Below, piece after piece: positions 43,758-52,472 of a stretch of 64,000 nucleotides of DNA. Numbering within the stretch: the first letter of the stretch is position 1; every line of letters begins with the position of its first letter. The position numbers were made by a program, and so were the translations under genes. The stretch comes from Bradyrhizobium iriomotense (GTDB lineage Bacteria > Pseudomonadota > Alphaproteobacteria > Rhizobiales > Xanthobacteraceae): NCBI RefSeq assembly GCF_018129405.1, contig NZ_JAFCLP010000006.1:248001-312000 (forward strand), read 5' to 3'. The notes under the pieces were generated by a model. The model had not been told where the DNA came from. It worked only from the letters and a program-made list of their open reading frames with translations, and did not search any database.

Positions 43758-44516
43758 ATGATGCCGAGCTTTCACAACGGCGCCGTTGAAATTGCCTATC
43801 TCGACGAAGGCGAGGGCGATCCGATCATCCTGGTGCACGGCTTTGCCTCGAGCAAGAACGTGAACTGGGTCTATCCGACCTGGGTCTCCGAGCTGCGCAA
43901 GAACGGCCGCCGGGTGATTGCGCTCGACAATCGCGGCCATGGCGACAGCGCAAAGCTCTACGAGCCGGCGCAATATTCGATTCCCGTCATGGCCGGCGAC
44001 GTGCTGGCGCTGATGGACCATCTCGCCATCCCGCAGGCCGATATGATGGGCTATTCCATGGGCGGGCGGATGACGGCCTGGCTCGGCCTCAACGAGCCGC
44101 AACGCCTGCGCTCGGCGATCCTCGGCGGCATCGGCATCGGCGGCCTGATCGAGGGCACCGGCCCCGGCGAGAACGTGGCGAAAGCGCTGGAAGCGCCTTC
44201 GCTCGACGACGTCACCGATCCCGTCGGGCGCACATTCCGTGCATTCGCCGATCAGACCCGGTCCGACCGCAAGGCGCTCGCCGCCTGCCTGCGCGGGACG
44301 CGCGACCTCATGACGAGGCAGCAGGCTGCACGCATCGAGGTGCCGGTGCTGATTGCGGTCGGCTCGACCGACGACGTCGCGGGCTCCGCCAGCGCGCTCG
44401 GCGCCATCATTCCGGGTTCGGAAGTGCTCGACATTCCGAACCGCGATCACATGCGCGCGGTCGGCGACAAGGTCTACAAGACCGGCGTGCTCGATTTCCT
44501 GTCACGCCGCGGCTGA
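43758..44516 (+). CDS. Alpha/beta hydrolase
   Basis: 252-residue alpha/beta hydrolase. The oxyanion motif HGFASSKNVNWVYPTW, the nucleophile elbow GYSMGGR and a late His in NRDHMRAVG give the Ser-Asp-His arrangement. Two consecutive ATGs (43758 and 43761) begin the protein (MMPSFHNGAVEIAYLDEGEG); GGA lies 6 bases upstream. The longer frame from 43677 runs out of the type E repeat and is rejected. Substrate unknown; possibly an ester or lactone. Its end overlaps the convergent membrane-protein gene by 15 bp. Confidence 0.88.
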   Translation: MMPSFHNGAVEIAYLDEGEGDPIILVHGFASSKNVNWVYPTWVSELRKNGRRVIALDNRGHGDSAKLYEPAQYSIPVMAGDVLALMDHLAIPQADMMGYSMGGRMTAWLGLNEPQRLRSAILGGIGIGGLIEGTGPGENVAKALEAPSLDDVTDPVGRTFRAFADQTRSDRKALAACLRGTRDLMTRQQAARIEVPVLIAVGSTDDVAGSASALGAIIPGSEVLDIPNRDHMRAVGDKVYKTGVLDFLSRRG

Positions 44517-45878
44517 AGCCTTGTCTGCCGGCTTGTCGTCACCGAACGCGCGGAAGAGCGCCATCAGCACCACGAAGGTCGCAACCCACGCCATGCGCGC
44601 GCCGTAGCGGTCGTGCGGGCCGGAGATGACGGCGCAGATGAAGGCGTTGCCGAGCAGCGCCAGCATCACGGTCCCAGCCAGCAGCGTCAGGTCGTCGAGC
44701 CGGCGGTTCGCAAGCGCGCGCCCGAGCAGCGCGACCAGCGCCAGCATCGAGGCCAGCGCGACGGGCACGTGCAGCCAGTTGACGTAGTCGAAATCGACGC
44801 CCCAGTGCTGCTGGCGCGCCGCGCGCATCGGCGCGACCTGGGCTGGGATGTAGCGCTCGATGATGCCATAGGTGTGCGGGATCCAGCCATTGGTGCCTTC
44901 GCCGGTCGCCACATGCAGCAATTGCTGTCCCATCGCCCGCAGGGCCGCGCCGGCCTGCCAGGCCGGGTAATCGGCGAGCGAATGCACGACGATGTAGCTC
45001 ATCTCGTCGTTCATGCCTTCGAAACGGCCGAGCGTGTTGAACATGCTCTTGCCCCACAGGAACTCGTCGGCGCTCGCCGGCAATTGGTTGCGATAGGGAC
45101 AGAGCTTGAAGTTTTCGCGCGGGCAATGGTCGTTGAGGAAGCGCGCGACGATGCCGTCCTGCATCATGCGGCCGAAGGCAACACCATAGCCGCCGGGCGT
45201 CCAGGCCCATTTCCCCGACAGCGCATGGTTCGCCGACACCAGCATCAGGGCGCCGGCGACGATGGTCATGCTCGCCTGCGCCAGTCCGGCGCGCGGAAGC
45301 CTGTGGCCCACGAATGGCCGCGCCATCCAGCCGGCGACGCAGAGGCCGAGCAGCACGCCGAGCGTGGCGCTGTGAGTTGCGGCGGCAAAGGCGGTGAAGC
45401 CGAACAGCGAGATCTTTTCGAGCGTTGATGTCCGTTGCCCGCCGATCACCAGCAGGAACAGTGACAGGATCGAGAGCCCGGCAAAGATGTCCGTGAGCAG
45501 CATGCTGGCGAGCCAGGGCAGGGCGGTCGACACGATCAGGAGCAGGGCGATCGCGACGAAGCGGGACGTCTGCATCAAACCGAGCACGCGCAAGCTGAGC
45601 TGCAACAGCCAGAGCGCGGCCAGCGACTGGACCGCGAGGTTGATCCAGAAGCCGAAGCTTTCGCCATAGTGCAGATAGAGGCCGAACACGGTGGACCGGC
45701 TGGGGACGAGATAGCCTTCGTACCAGCGCGCCAGGTAGCCGCCGGTATCCCATTGCAACAGCGGATAGCCGTTCCAGAATGCCGGTGCGATCATCAGGAG
45801 GGGCAGAGAGACGGCCGCCAGCCGCAGCCAAAGCGACCCTGCGGCGCCTGCGCGCAATTGATCGGTGGTGATGCTCAA
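44502..45878 (-). CDS. Polytopic membrane protein, possible GT-C-type transferase
   Basis: 458 residues with about ten transmembrane helices. After helix 1 comes NGYPLLQWDTGGYLARWYEG, an acidic extracytoplasmic loop like that of GT-C glycosyltransferases, and a large soluble loop between later helices holds HCPRENFKLCPYRNQLP. No family name is certain. It could be an integral enzyme acting on envelope sugars or lipids. No close operon partner: its upstream neighbour cysE is divergent. Confidence 0.7.
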   Translation of the reverse strand: MSITTDQLRAGAAGSLWLRLAAVSLPLLMIAPAFWNGYPLLQWDTGGYLARWYEGYLVPSRSTVFGLYLHYGESFGFWINLAVQSLAALWLLQLSLRVLGLMQTSRFVAIALLLIVSTALPWLASMLLTDIFAGLSILSLFLLVIGGQRTSTLEKISLFGFTAFAAATHSATLGVLLGLCVAGWMARPFVGHRLPRAGLAQASMTIVAGALMLVSANHALSGKWAWTPGGYGVAFGRMMQDGIVARFLNDHCPRENFKLCPYRNQLPASADEFLWGKSMFNTLGRFEGMNDEMSYIVVHSLADYPAWQAGAALRAMGQQLLHVATGEGTNGWIPHTYGIIERYIPAQVAPMRAARQQHWGVDFDYVNWLHVPVALASMLALVALLGRALANRRLDDLTLLAGTVMLALLGNAFICAVISGPHDRYGARMAWVATFVVLMALFRAFGDDKPADKASAAA

Positions 45879-46154
45879 AACCGCTCCGTCGTCGCCGGGA
45901 CCATGCCCGCAATAAGGCTTGGGACAGAATTCACCAATAGTTTGACGCGCCCCGGCTTGAATTTGGCAAAACCCTGACCACTTTGAGCCAACCTTGTCGC
46001 TTGGGGGCGCCAGAATAAATCGTTGTCTTTCAAGGCGTTGGCATGCTTTCGCGGGGCAAGGTGCTGTTCACTCTCAGGCAAGCCGGTCAGGACTTTGTCG
46101 TCTAGACTGTGCTATAGAGCCCGCAAAACGAGCCAATTCGAAAGAGCAAATCCC

Positions 46155-46979
46155 ATGGCAGTGCATCAGGTCAATCCGGGAGGAAAGCTCGCCTCGCTCG
46201 ATCCGATCTGGGACCGGATCCGGGGCGAAGCGGAGGACATCGTCCATCGCGAGCCCGAGCTTGCGACCTTCATCTACTCGACGGTGCTTCATCACAGCCG
46301 CCTTGAGGATTCGGTGATCCACCGTCTCGCCGACCGGCTCGATCACTCCGCGCTGTCGGGCGATCTCGTGCGTCAGACCTATGACGAGGCGCTGCGCGAC
46401 GATCCCGATCTCGGCAACGCCTTCCGCGCCGATCTCGTCGCCGTCTACGACCGCGACCCCGCGACCTCGCGCTTCATCGATCCCTTGCTCTACTTCAAGG
46501 GTTTTCACGCCATCCAGACCCATCGCCTCGCGCACTGGCTCTGGCTGAAGGGCCGCAAGGACTTTGCGTATTATCTCCAGAGCCGCTCCTCCGCCGTGTT
46601 CCAGACCGACATCAATCCGGCCGCGCGCATCGGCCGCGGCATCTTCCTCGATCACGCCACCGGCTTCGTCTGCGGCGAGACGGCTGTCATCGAGGACGAC
46701 GTCTCGATCCTGCACGGCGTCACGCTCGGCGGCACCGGCAAGGAGAACGAGGACCGCCATCCCAAGATCCGCCATGGCGTGCTGATCGGCGCCGGCGCAA
46801 AAATCCTCGGCAACATCGAGATCGGCCATTGCGCGCGCATCGCGGCGGGCTCGGTCGTGGTCAAGCCGGTGCCGCACAACGTCACGGTGGCGGGCGTGCC
46901 GGCCAAGATCGTCGGCGAAGCCGGCTGCGCCGAGCCGTCGCGCACCATGGATCAGATGATCAACGCGATGGGGCTCTAA
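46155..46979 (+). CDS. cysE: Serine O-acetyltransferase
   Basis: 274-residue CysE, which acetylates L-serine with acetyl-CoA in the first step of cysteine biosynthesis. It has the N-terminal helical SATase domain (DPIWDRIRGEAEDIVHREPELATFIYS), FKGFHAIQTHRLAHWLW, then the left-handed beta-helix of hexapeptide repeats (GIFLDHATGFVCGETAVIED, DVSILHGVTLGGTGK) with the catalytic His in DHATG. The ATG at 46155 is chosen over one at 46023 by homology. A clear terminator follows. Confidence 0.95.
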   Translation: MAVHQVNPGGKLASLDPIWDRIRGEAEDIVHREPELATFIYSTVLHHSRLEDSVIHRLADRLDHSALSGDLVRQTYDEALRDDPDLGNAFRADLVAVYDRDPATSRFIDPLLYFKGFHAIQTHRLAHWLWLKGRKDFAYYLQSRSSAVFQTDINPAARIGRGIFLDHATGFVCGETAVIEDDVSILHGVTLGGTGKENEDRHPKIRHGVLIGAGAKILGNIEIGHCARIAAGSVVVKPVPHNVTVAGVPAKIVGEAGCAEPSRTMDQMINAMGL

Positions 46980-46988
46980 GCTCGTAAC

Positions 46989-47014
46989 AAGGGCCGGATT
47001 CTCCGGCCCTTTCG
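46989..47014 (+). terminator. Probable terminator of cysE
   Basis: AGGGCCGG-ATTCT-CCGGCCCT followed by TTCGTCC, an 8 bp stem 11 bp after the cysE stop. The T-run is short. Confidence 0.7.
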
Positions 47015-47100
47015 TCCCCAAAATTCTTTGGCAATTCATGCTGGCGGTTCGTCGCGTCTCGTCCTAAAACCCGCCGACCAATTTTGATCGGAGACTTGCC

Positions 47101-47319
47101 GTGGACGTCAAAGAAGTCAGAAAGCTGGACGCGTATCTGAAGCGCGTATTCGGCAATCCCAAGATCCGCGTCGTGCCGCGGCCGAAGAAAGATGATTCCG
47201 CCGAGGTCTATATCGGCGAGGAGTTCATCGGCGTGCTCTTCGTCGACGACGAGGACGACGATCGCTCGTTCCAGTTCCAGATGGCGATCCTCGAGGACGA
47301 TCTCGTCGATCAGGAATAA
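47101..47319 (+). CDS. DUF3126 family protein
   Basis: 72-residue acidic protein matching DUF3126 (MDVKEVRKLDAYLKRVFGNP, PKKDDSAEVYIGEEFIGVLF). The frame opens at GTG 47101 with CGGAGACTTGCC before it. The family is confined to alphaproteobacteria and often follows cysE, as here; function unknown. Confidence 0.92.
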   Translation: MDVKEVRKLDAYLKRVFGNPKIRVVPRPKKDDSAEVYIGEEFIGVLFVDDEDDDRSFQFQMAILEDDLVDQE

Positions 47320-47352
47320 CTGCCGTTGCCCCGTGGCGTGACCCTTCTCGGG

Positions 47353-48669
47353 TCACGCGTCCACCGCCGCGAGCATGTCGGGGATCGTCACGAATTTCTC
47401 TCGGGGCTTGCCGAGCGCGGCTCCCCGGCGTTTCTCGGCGGCGTCGATCGTGCCCCAATCCGGATAGCTCACGATTCGTGCGACGCGGCTGACCACGCGC
47501 GAAAGCAATGCCTCGGGCGTATCCGTGCGCGGCCGCCGGTGGGCGATGTCCGCCAGGACGGCCTCTGCGGTCGCAATTCCGCAGCCGCGATTGGTGCCGA
47601 TCGTGCCGCTCGGCCCACGCTTGCTCCATCCGCAGACATAGAGCCCCTCGATCACCGAACCACCGTTCGCGACACGTCCATCCATGTTGGCATGGACGCC
47701 GCGATCGTCATCGTAGGGAACGCCGGCGACAGGCGTCGTTCGTCGGCCCACGCTGCTGAAGACGAGGCCGCAAGCGATGTCCTCGACGGCGCCCGACCGC
47801 TGCCCGAATGAAATTGTTTCGACCCGGCCGCGACCCTTGATCGCGACGGGCGACAGGCCAAAGCGAACGAGACAGCGCCGCGGCTTGGTCACGGCATGCT
47901 GCGAGAAGCCGCGCAGCAGCGACAGCTTTTCGATCAGCTCCGGATCTCCGGGATTCAGCGGTTCGAATTCGTCCGGCGCGACGTCGCGGCCGTCGACAGC
48001 CGTGTCGCATGCGCTCAATTCGAGGAAGTCGCGCAATTCCTTCGCGCTGAATTTTGCCTGGGCCGGTCCGCCGCGGCCGACGATGGAGATCTCCCGAATC
48101 CGGCTCTCCGCCAGAACTTCGAGCGCATGGCGCGCGATGTCGGTCTGGCGCAGCTCGTCGGCTGTCTTGGCGAGAATGCGTGCGACGTCGAGCGCGACAT
48201 TGCCATGACCGACGACGATCGCAGCCTCATGGTCGAGATCGAACTGGAGGTCGCGGAATTCCGGGTGACCGTTGTACCACGCGACGAAATCACCTGCGCT
48301 GTGGCTCCCGGGCAGAGCTTCGCCCGGAATGCCGAGAGGCCGGCTCAGTTCGGCGCCCGTTGCAAGTACGACAGCGTCATAGGCCTCGCGGAGCTCGTCG
48401 ACGGTGACATCGTCTCCGACTTTGACGCCGCCGATGAAACGAAAGCCAGGCGCTTTCGCGATCCTGTCGAAGGCCATGGTGACCTGCTTCAGCTTCGGAT
48501 GATCGGGCGCCACGCCGAACCGCACCAGCCCGTACGGCACCGGCAGCCGTTCGAACATGTCGATGGTCACGGGCGCGCCCGAACGCAACAGGGCCTCGGT
48601 CGTGTAGAAGCCGCTCGGTCCGCTGCCGACGACGGCGATGCGCAGTTCGTTCGCAGCAGAACCCGTCAT
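47353..48669 (-). CDS. Ferredoxin-NADP+ reductase, adrenodoxin-reductase type (FprA-like)
   Basis: 438-residue FAD enzyme of the glutathione-reductase-fold FNR type (FprA/adrenodoxin reductase). FAD motif GSGPSGFYTTEALLRSG at residues 15-31, then LPVPYGLVRFGVAPDHPKLK, a hallmark of the family. The NADP motif is GHGNVALDVARIL, and GWSKRGPSGTIGTNRGC lies near the C-terminus. It transfers electrons between NADPH and ferredoxin. Its ATG overlaps the stop of the ferredoxin gene (ATGA), so the two are translationally coupled and presumably partners of the molybdoenzyme upstream. Confidence 0.93.
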   Translation of the reverse strand: MTGSAANELRIAVVGSGPSGFYTTEALLRSGAPVTIDMFERLPVPYGLVRFGVAPDHPKLKQVTMAFDRIAKAPGFRFIGGVKVGDDVTVDELREAYDAVVLATGAELSRPLGIPGEALPGSHSAGDFVAWYNGHPEFRDLQFDLDHEAAIVVGHGNVALDVARILAKTADELRQTDIARHALEVLAESRIREISIVGRGGPAQAKFSAKELRDFLELSACDTAVDGRDVAPDEFEPLNPGDPELIEKLSLLRGFSQHAVTKPRRCLVRFGLSPVAIKGRGRVETISFGQRSGAVEDIACGLVFSSVGRRTTPVAGVPYDDDRGVHANMDGRVANGGSVIEGLYVCGWSKRGPSGTIGTNRGCGIATAEAVLADIAHRRPRTDTPEALLSRVVSRVARIVSYPDWGTIDAAEKRRGAALGKPREKFVTIPDMLAAVDA

Positions 48670-48971
48670 CGGCCCAGTGCCAGCTTGCGCTCGTCGGCAC
48701 CCGGCAGCGGCGCCAAGCGTGCGCTGATGACGGGAGTTTCAGCCGCGCGTTTCCGATTGACGTCGATCCAATATTTCTTGTCCGCGGCAAGGCGATAGTC
48801 CGGCTCGATCGCGCCGACCGGACAGGCCGGTGCACAGCCGCCGCAGTCGATGCAGTTTTCCGGATCGATATAGGTCATGGCCTCGTCGACGTGAAAACAC
48901 TCCACCGGGCAGACCGTGACGCATTCGGTGTATCGGCAGCCGCGGCAATTGTCGGTGACCACATATGTCAT
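48666..48971 (-). CDS. 7Fe ferredoxin (3Fe-4S/4Fe-4S)
   Basis: 101-residue ferredoxin of the FdxA type. The N-terminal motif C9-x7-C17-x3-C21-P supports a 3Fe-4S or variant cluster; C40-x2-C43-x2-C46-x3-C50-P supports a 4Fe-4S cluster. It lies between the molybdopterin oxidoreductase gene (2 bp upstream) and the FprA-like reductase gene (4 bp overlap), giving a complete electron path in one operon. Confidence 0.95.
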   Translation of the reverse strand: MTYVVTDNCRGCRYTECVTVCPVECFHVDEAMTYIDPENCIDCGGCAPACPVGAIEPDYRLAADKKYWIDVNRKRAAETPVISARLAPLPGADERKLALGR

Positions 48972-48973
48972 CG

Positions 48974-51100
48974 TCAGGCCCCGCTGACCTGAACAAGGAT
49001 GTCGGAGAATGTCGGCGCGCGGCCGAGGTCGGCGAAGGCCGGCGGCGTCAGCACGTGGACCGTCGCGCCTCTGCGGTTGGACCGCTGCCAGTAGCCGGAC
49101 GGTGCCACCACGACGCCCGGCATGATGTCGGGCGAGACGGTGGCGAACGCCTCGAACGAGCCGCGATCGTTGAACACGCGGATCGGCGCACCTGCGACGA
49201 TCCCGCGCTTGGCCGCATCGTCCGGGTTGAGCAGCACGGCCTGCTCCTCGCCGGCCTGCGCGGTCTGGGCCGGCAGGTTGCCGTAGTTGGAATTCAGGAA
49301 AGCGTGGCTCTTCGGCGAGATCAGGCTGAGCGGATATCGCGTTGCGAGCACGGGCGCCGTGCGCGCGTTCTCATTCGGCGGAATGTAGTGGGGCAGGGGA
49401 TCGACCGGCGCGCCATCCTGGTCGCCGTTGTAGCCCTGGCGGAACAGCGGCACCACGAAGTTGCCGCCGCCGGCGATCGTCGACTTGAACTCGCACTTTC
49501 CGGAGGCCGTCGGAAAATTGCCCTCGCGATGCGGCGCCCAGTCGGCGGGCGCCGGCATGTTGAGGCGCACATAGCCCTTGGCCTTGACGTCGTCGAGTGC
49601 AATTCCGGCGAGCACCGGGCTCGTCCAGTCGAGCGAGGTCTCGATGATCTCGTCGTCGCTGCGGAAGAAGGACGGATCCGTGACGCCCATTGCATGCGCG
49701 AGGCGGCGGAACAGCTCGGTGTTGGAGACGGCTTCGCCGAGCGGCGCGATCGCCTGGTTGTTGTAGGACAGGTAGAGATGTCCCCAGGAGAACATGATGT
49801 CCTTCTGCTCGAGCTGGGTGGTCGCGGGCAGAACGATGTCGGCATATCTGGCGGTGTCGGTCAGGAAATGTTCACTGACGACGGTGAAGAGATCCTCGCG
49901 CGCAAGTCCCTCCTCGAGCTTGCCCTGCTCGGTCACCATCGCCATCGGATTGGCGTTGTAGACGAACAGCGCCTTGATCGGCGGATCGAAGCCGAGCTCG
50001 CCGGTCAGCGCAGCTCCAAGGCGCCAGGAATTGAGCACGCGCATCTTCTCGGGCTGCAGATCGGGCCGCATCAGCACGTCCCATCTGACCGGGAATGCCC
50101 AGATCGGCAGCTGAAGCAGGCCGCCGCCGACATGCTTCCAGGCGCCGATCAATCCCGGGAGGCACGCAATCGCGCGCACGGTCTGGCCGCCGCCGGCATG
50201 CCGTTCGACCGCCACGCCGATCCGCACGACGGCTGGCGGCGTGGTCGCATATTCCCGGGCAAGCTTGATGATGTCGCTGGCGGGAATGCCGGTTTCTTGC
50301 GCAGCGAATTCGGGGGTGTAGCTCGACGCCCGTTCCGCCAGCTCGTCGTAGCCGACGGTGTATTTGTCGACGTAGTCGCGATCGACCAGGTTCTCCTTGA
50401 TGATGACGTGGATCATCGCCAGCGCGAGCGCGGCATCGGTGCCGGGCCGGATCGGAATATGCCAATCGGCGAGGCGCGCGGTGCGGGTGCGGACGGGATC
50501 GATCACCACGAGCTTGGCGCCGGCCTTCTTCGCCTGCTCGATGAACGGCCAGTGATGCGAGTTCGTGCTCAGCGTGTTGCAGGCCCACAGGATGATGTAT
50601 TTCGAATGCACGAAGCTCTCGGGATCGACACCCGGCGTGTGCCCGATCGTCATCATGTAGGCCGTGCACGAGGCGGAGTCGCAGAACGTGCGCTCAAGCA
50701 CGGTCGCACCGAGCTTGTTGAAGAGGGGATCGCCGACGTTGAGCCCGTTGATGATGCCCTGCGTGCCCAGATAGCTGTAGGGCAGGATCGCCTGCGCCCC
50801 GTGCTCGGCGATGACAGATTTCCAGCGCGACGCGATGGTCTCCAGGGCTTCATCCCAGGAGATCCGTTGAAACTGCCTGGAGCCCTTCGGGCCGACCCGC
50901 TTCAGCGGATGGAGGATACGCTTGTCGCTGTAGACGCGCTCCTCATAGTTGTTGACCTTCACGCAGAGCCGTCCACGCGTGAACGGATGGTCGGGATTGC
51001 CGCGGACGGCAATCGCCTTGCCATCCTCGACCGTGGTCAGGATGGAACAGGTATCCGGGCAATCGTGGGGGCACGCGCCGATGACCGTGGTCCGGGCCAT
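48974..51100 (-). CDS. Molybdopterin (bis-MGD) oxidoreductase
   Basis: 708-residue catalytic subunit of the DMSO-reductase superfamily. The N-terminal 4Fe-4S site is C10-x3-C14-x3-C18-x27-C46 (ACPHDCPDTCSI, GRLCVKV). Molybdopterin-binding stretches include YIILWACNTLSTNSHHW, VVIDPVRTRTARLADWHIPI and the C-terminal PIRVFNDRGSFEAFATV. No Tat signal is present, so it is cytoplasmic. The ATG at 51100 follows GGAGAGATCC. The substrate is unknown; the ferredoxin and FNR genes downstream suggest NADPH-linked oxidation or reduction. The AraC regulator is divergent. Confidence 0.93.
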   Translation of the reverse strand: MARTTVIGACPHDCPDTCSILTTVEDGKAIAVRGNPDHPFTRGRLCVKVNNYEERVYSDKRILHPLKRVGPKGSRQFQRISWDEALETIASRWKSVIAEHGAQAILPYSYLGTQGIINGLNVGDPLFNKLGATVLERTFCDSASCTAYMMTIGHTPGVDPESFVHSKYIILWACNTLSTNSHHWPFIEQAKKAGAKLVVIDPVRTRTARLADWHIPIRPGTDAALALAMIHVIIKENLVDRDYVDKYTVGYDELAERASSYTPEFAAQETGIPASDIIKLAREYATTPPAVVRIGVAVERHAGGGQTVRAIACLPGLIGAWKHVGGGLLQLPIWAFPVRWDVLMRPDLQPEKMRVLNSWRLGAALTGELGFDPPIKALFVYNANPMAMVTEQGKLEEGLAREDLFTVVSEHFLTDTARYADIVLPATTQLEQKDIMFSWGHLYLSYNNQAIAPLGEAVSNTELFRRLAHAMGVTDPSFFRSDDEIIETSLDWTSPVLAGIALDDVKAKGYVRLNMPAPADWAPHREGNFPTASGKCEFKSTIAGGGNFVVPLFRQGYNGDQDGAPVDPLPHYIPPNENARTAPVLATRYPLSLISPKSHAFLNSNYGNLPAQTAQAGEEQAVLLNPDDAAKRGIVAGAPIRVFNDRGSFEAFATVSPDIMPGVVVAPSGYWQRSNRRGATVHVLTPPAFADLGRAPTFSDILVQVSGA

Positions 51101-51293
51101 GGATCTCTCCGTTTCCTGATTCAAGACGGCCGAGGATGCGGCGGCCGGGCGCGGTCTGGCTTTTCAAAATGTGCGGTGTTGTTGTCCCGGACTGCTCTCG
51201 GCCCGTGGACGGCCGGCCGGATGTCTGGCATGCTAATTGCTGGACCCGGCAATACCTTTTTACCCACATCGCGCTATCTGGCGGAGATTCACG

Positions 51294-52193
51294 ATGGGTA
51301 TGCTTGGCAACTCTGTCGATAAATATGTTACCGGCAGAATGCTTCAGACGTCCAATGACCGGCGATGGGGTCATCTCCTTGCCGAGCGATGGAGCCATGA
51401 GCCGGGCGATCTGCCGCCGCAATTGCCGCGCGACACCGAGATCGCAATCCTGCTGCGTGGCAACTCCGTCGTCGATCGGGAAGGCGCGGGCATGCGGCAG
51501 CGCACCTTCGGCAGAAGGGGCACCGTGTGGCTCTGTCCGGCCGGCATCCGCGAGGATTTCATCCGCGTCGAGAACCAGATGCAGGAATGCCTGCATATCT
51601 TTCTTCCCGGACAGCCGTTTGACGACACCATGCTCAGGGATCTCGACATCGATCCGTCGGGAATGTCGATCCGCTATGAGGCCATCGATCAGGACATGTT
51701 CATCGAGCATGTCGCCAGTCGGATCCTCGCCGAGCTCGAACAGGAAACCTCCACCGGCCGCCTTTTGGTCGAAAGCCTGGGACGAGCCCTGTCGGCTCAT
51801 CTGGTGCACAGCTATGCGGCGACGTCAGTCCGGCTGAAGCAGTCCTGCGCTGTCCAGAAACCGCTCGACGCCAAACGGCTGTCGCGCGTGACCGAGTTCA
51901 TCGACGCATCCGTCGAGCGCGATGTCACGGTGAAGGATCTGGCGTCGGTGGCGTGCATGAGCCCGGCGCATTTCTCCCGCAGCTTCAAGGCGGCGACTGG
52001 CGCCGCGCCGCATGAATATGTCAGCCGTCAGCGTCTCGATCTCGCCAAGCGGCTCCTGTCCACCAGCGATCGCCCGCTGGTCGACATCGCCTATGCCGCC
52101 GGATTTTCATCGCAGGCCAATTTCAACCGCGCCTTCCGCAAGGCGGTCGGAACGACGCCGAGCCTGTACCGGGCGCAGAAGGGCCGGGACTGA
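51294..52193 (+). CDS. AraC family transcriptional regulator
   Basis: 299 residues from the ATG at 51294, which follows GGAGATTCACG. The C-terminal AraC/XylS DNA-binding domain covers about residues 205-297 with the two helix-turn-helix segments VKDLASVACMSPAHFSRSF and LVDIAYAAGFSSQANFNRAF. The N-terminal half may bind a ligand but has no named domain. It is divergent from the molybdoenzyme-ferredoxin-FNR operon with 193 bp between starts, and is therefore its likely activator. Confidence 0.93.
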   Translation: MGMLGNSVDKYVTGRMLQTSNDRRWGHLLAERWSHEPGDLPPQLPRDTEIAILLRGNSVVDREGAGMRQRTFGRRGTVWLCPAGIREDFIRVENQMQECLHIFLPGQPFDDTMLRDLDIDPSGMSIRYEAIDQDMFIEHVASRILAELEQETSTGRLLVESLGRALSAHLVHSYAATSVRLKQSCAVQKPLDAKRLSRVTEFIDASVERDVTVKDLASVACMSPAHFSRSFKAATGAAPHEYVSRQRLDLAKRLLSTSDRPLVDIAYAAGFSSQANFNRAFRKAVGTTPSLYRAQKGRD

Positions 52194-52472
52194 CCGCATC
52201 GAGTTGGCGAGCGCATCTCAACTGGCCTTCCGCATAGGTTCTCCTCCATCGCCGACGGAGATCGAGACAGCCTTCGTCGCCGACATTCTGAGACCCAAAG
52301 TGTACCGCGTCCGAATATCTCCCCTGAGATGCCACTAACTGCCGGCATCCCGACCTTGACGCATCATCGTGAAATAGTTCATCCTCTGGTAGAAAGGCGA
52401 GTGCGAAGCCAAGTTGTTGGCTGGCGTCATTAAACGAACTGTCCGCACGAACACGCGAGGGAGAATCTCACG

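Noticed and set aside
48965-51322. 785-codon plus-strand open frame
   Set aside because: Exact antisense of the molybdopterin oxidoreductase, whose motifs are clear; no ribosome-binding site or recognisable domain.
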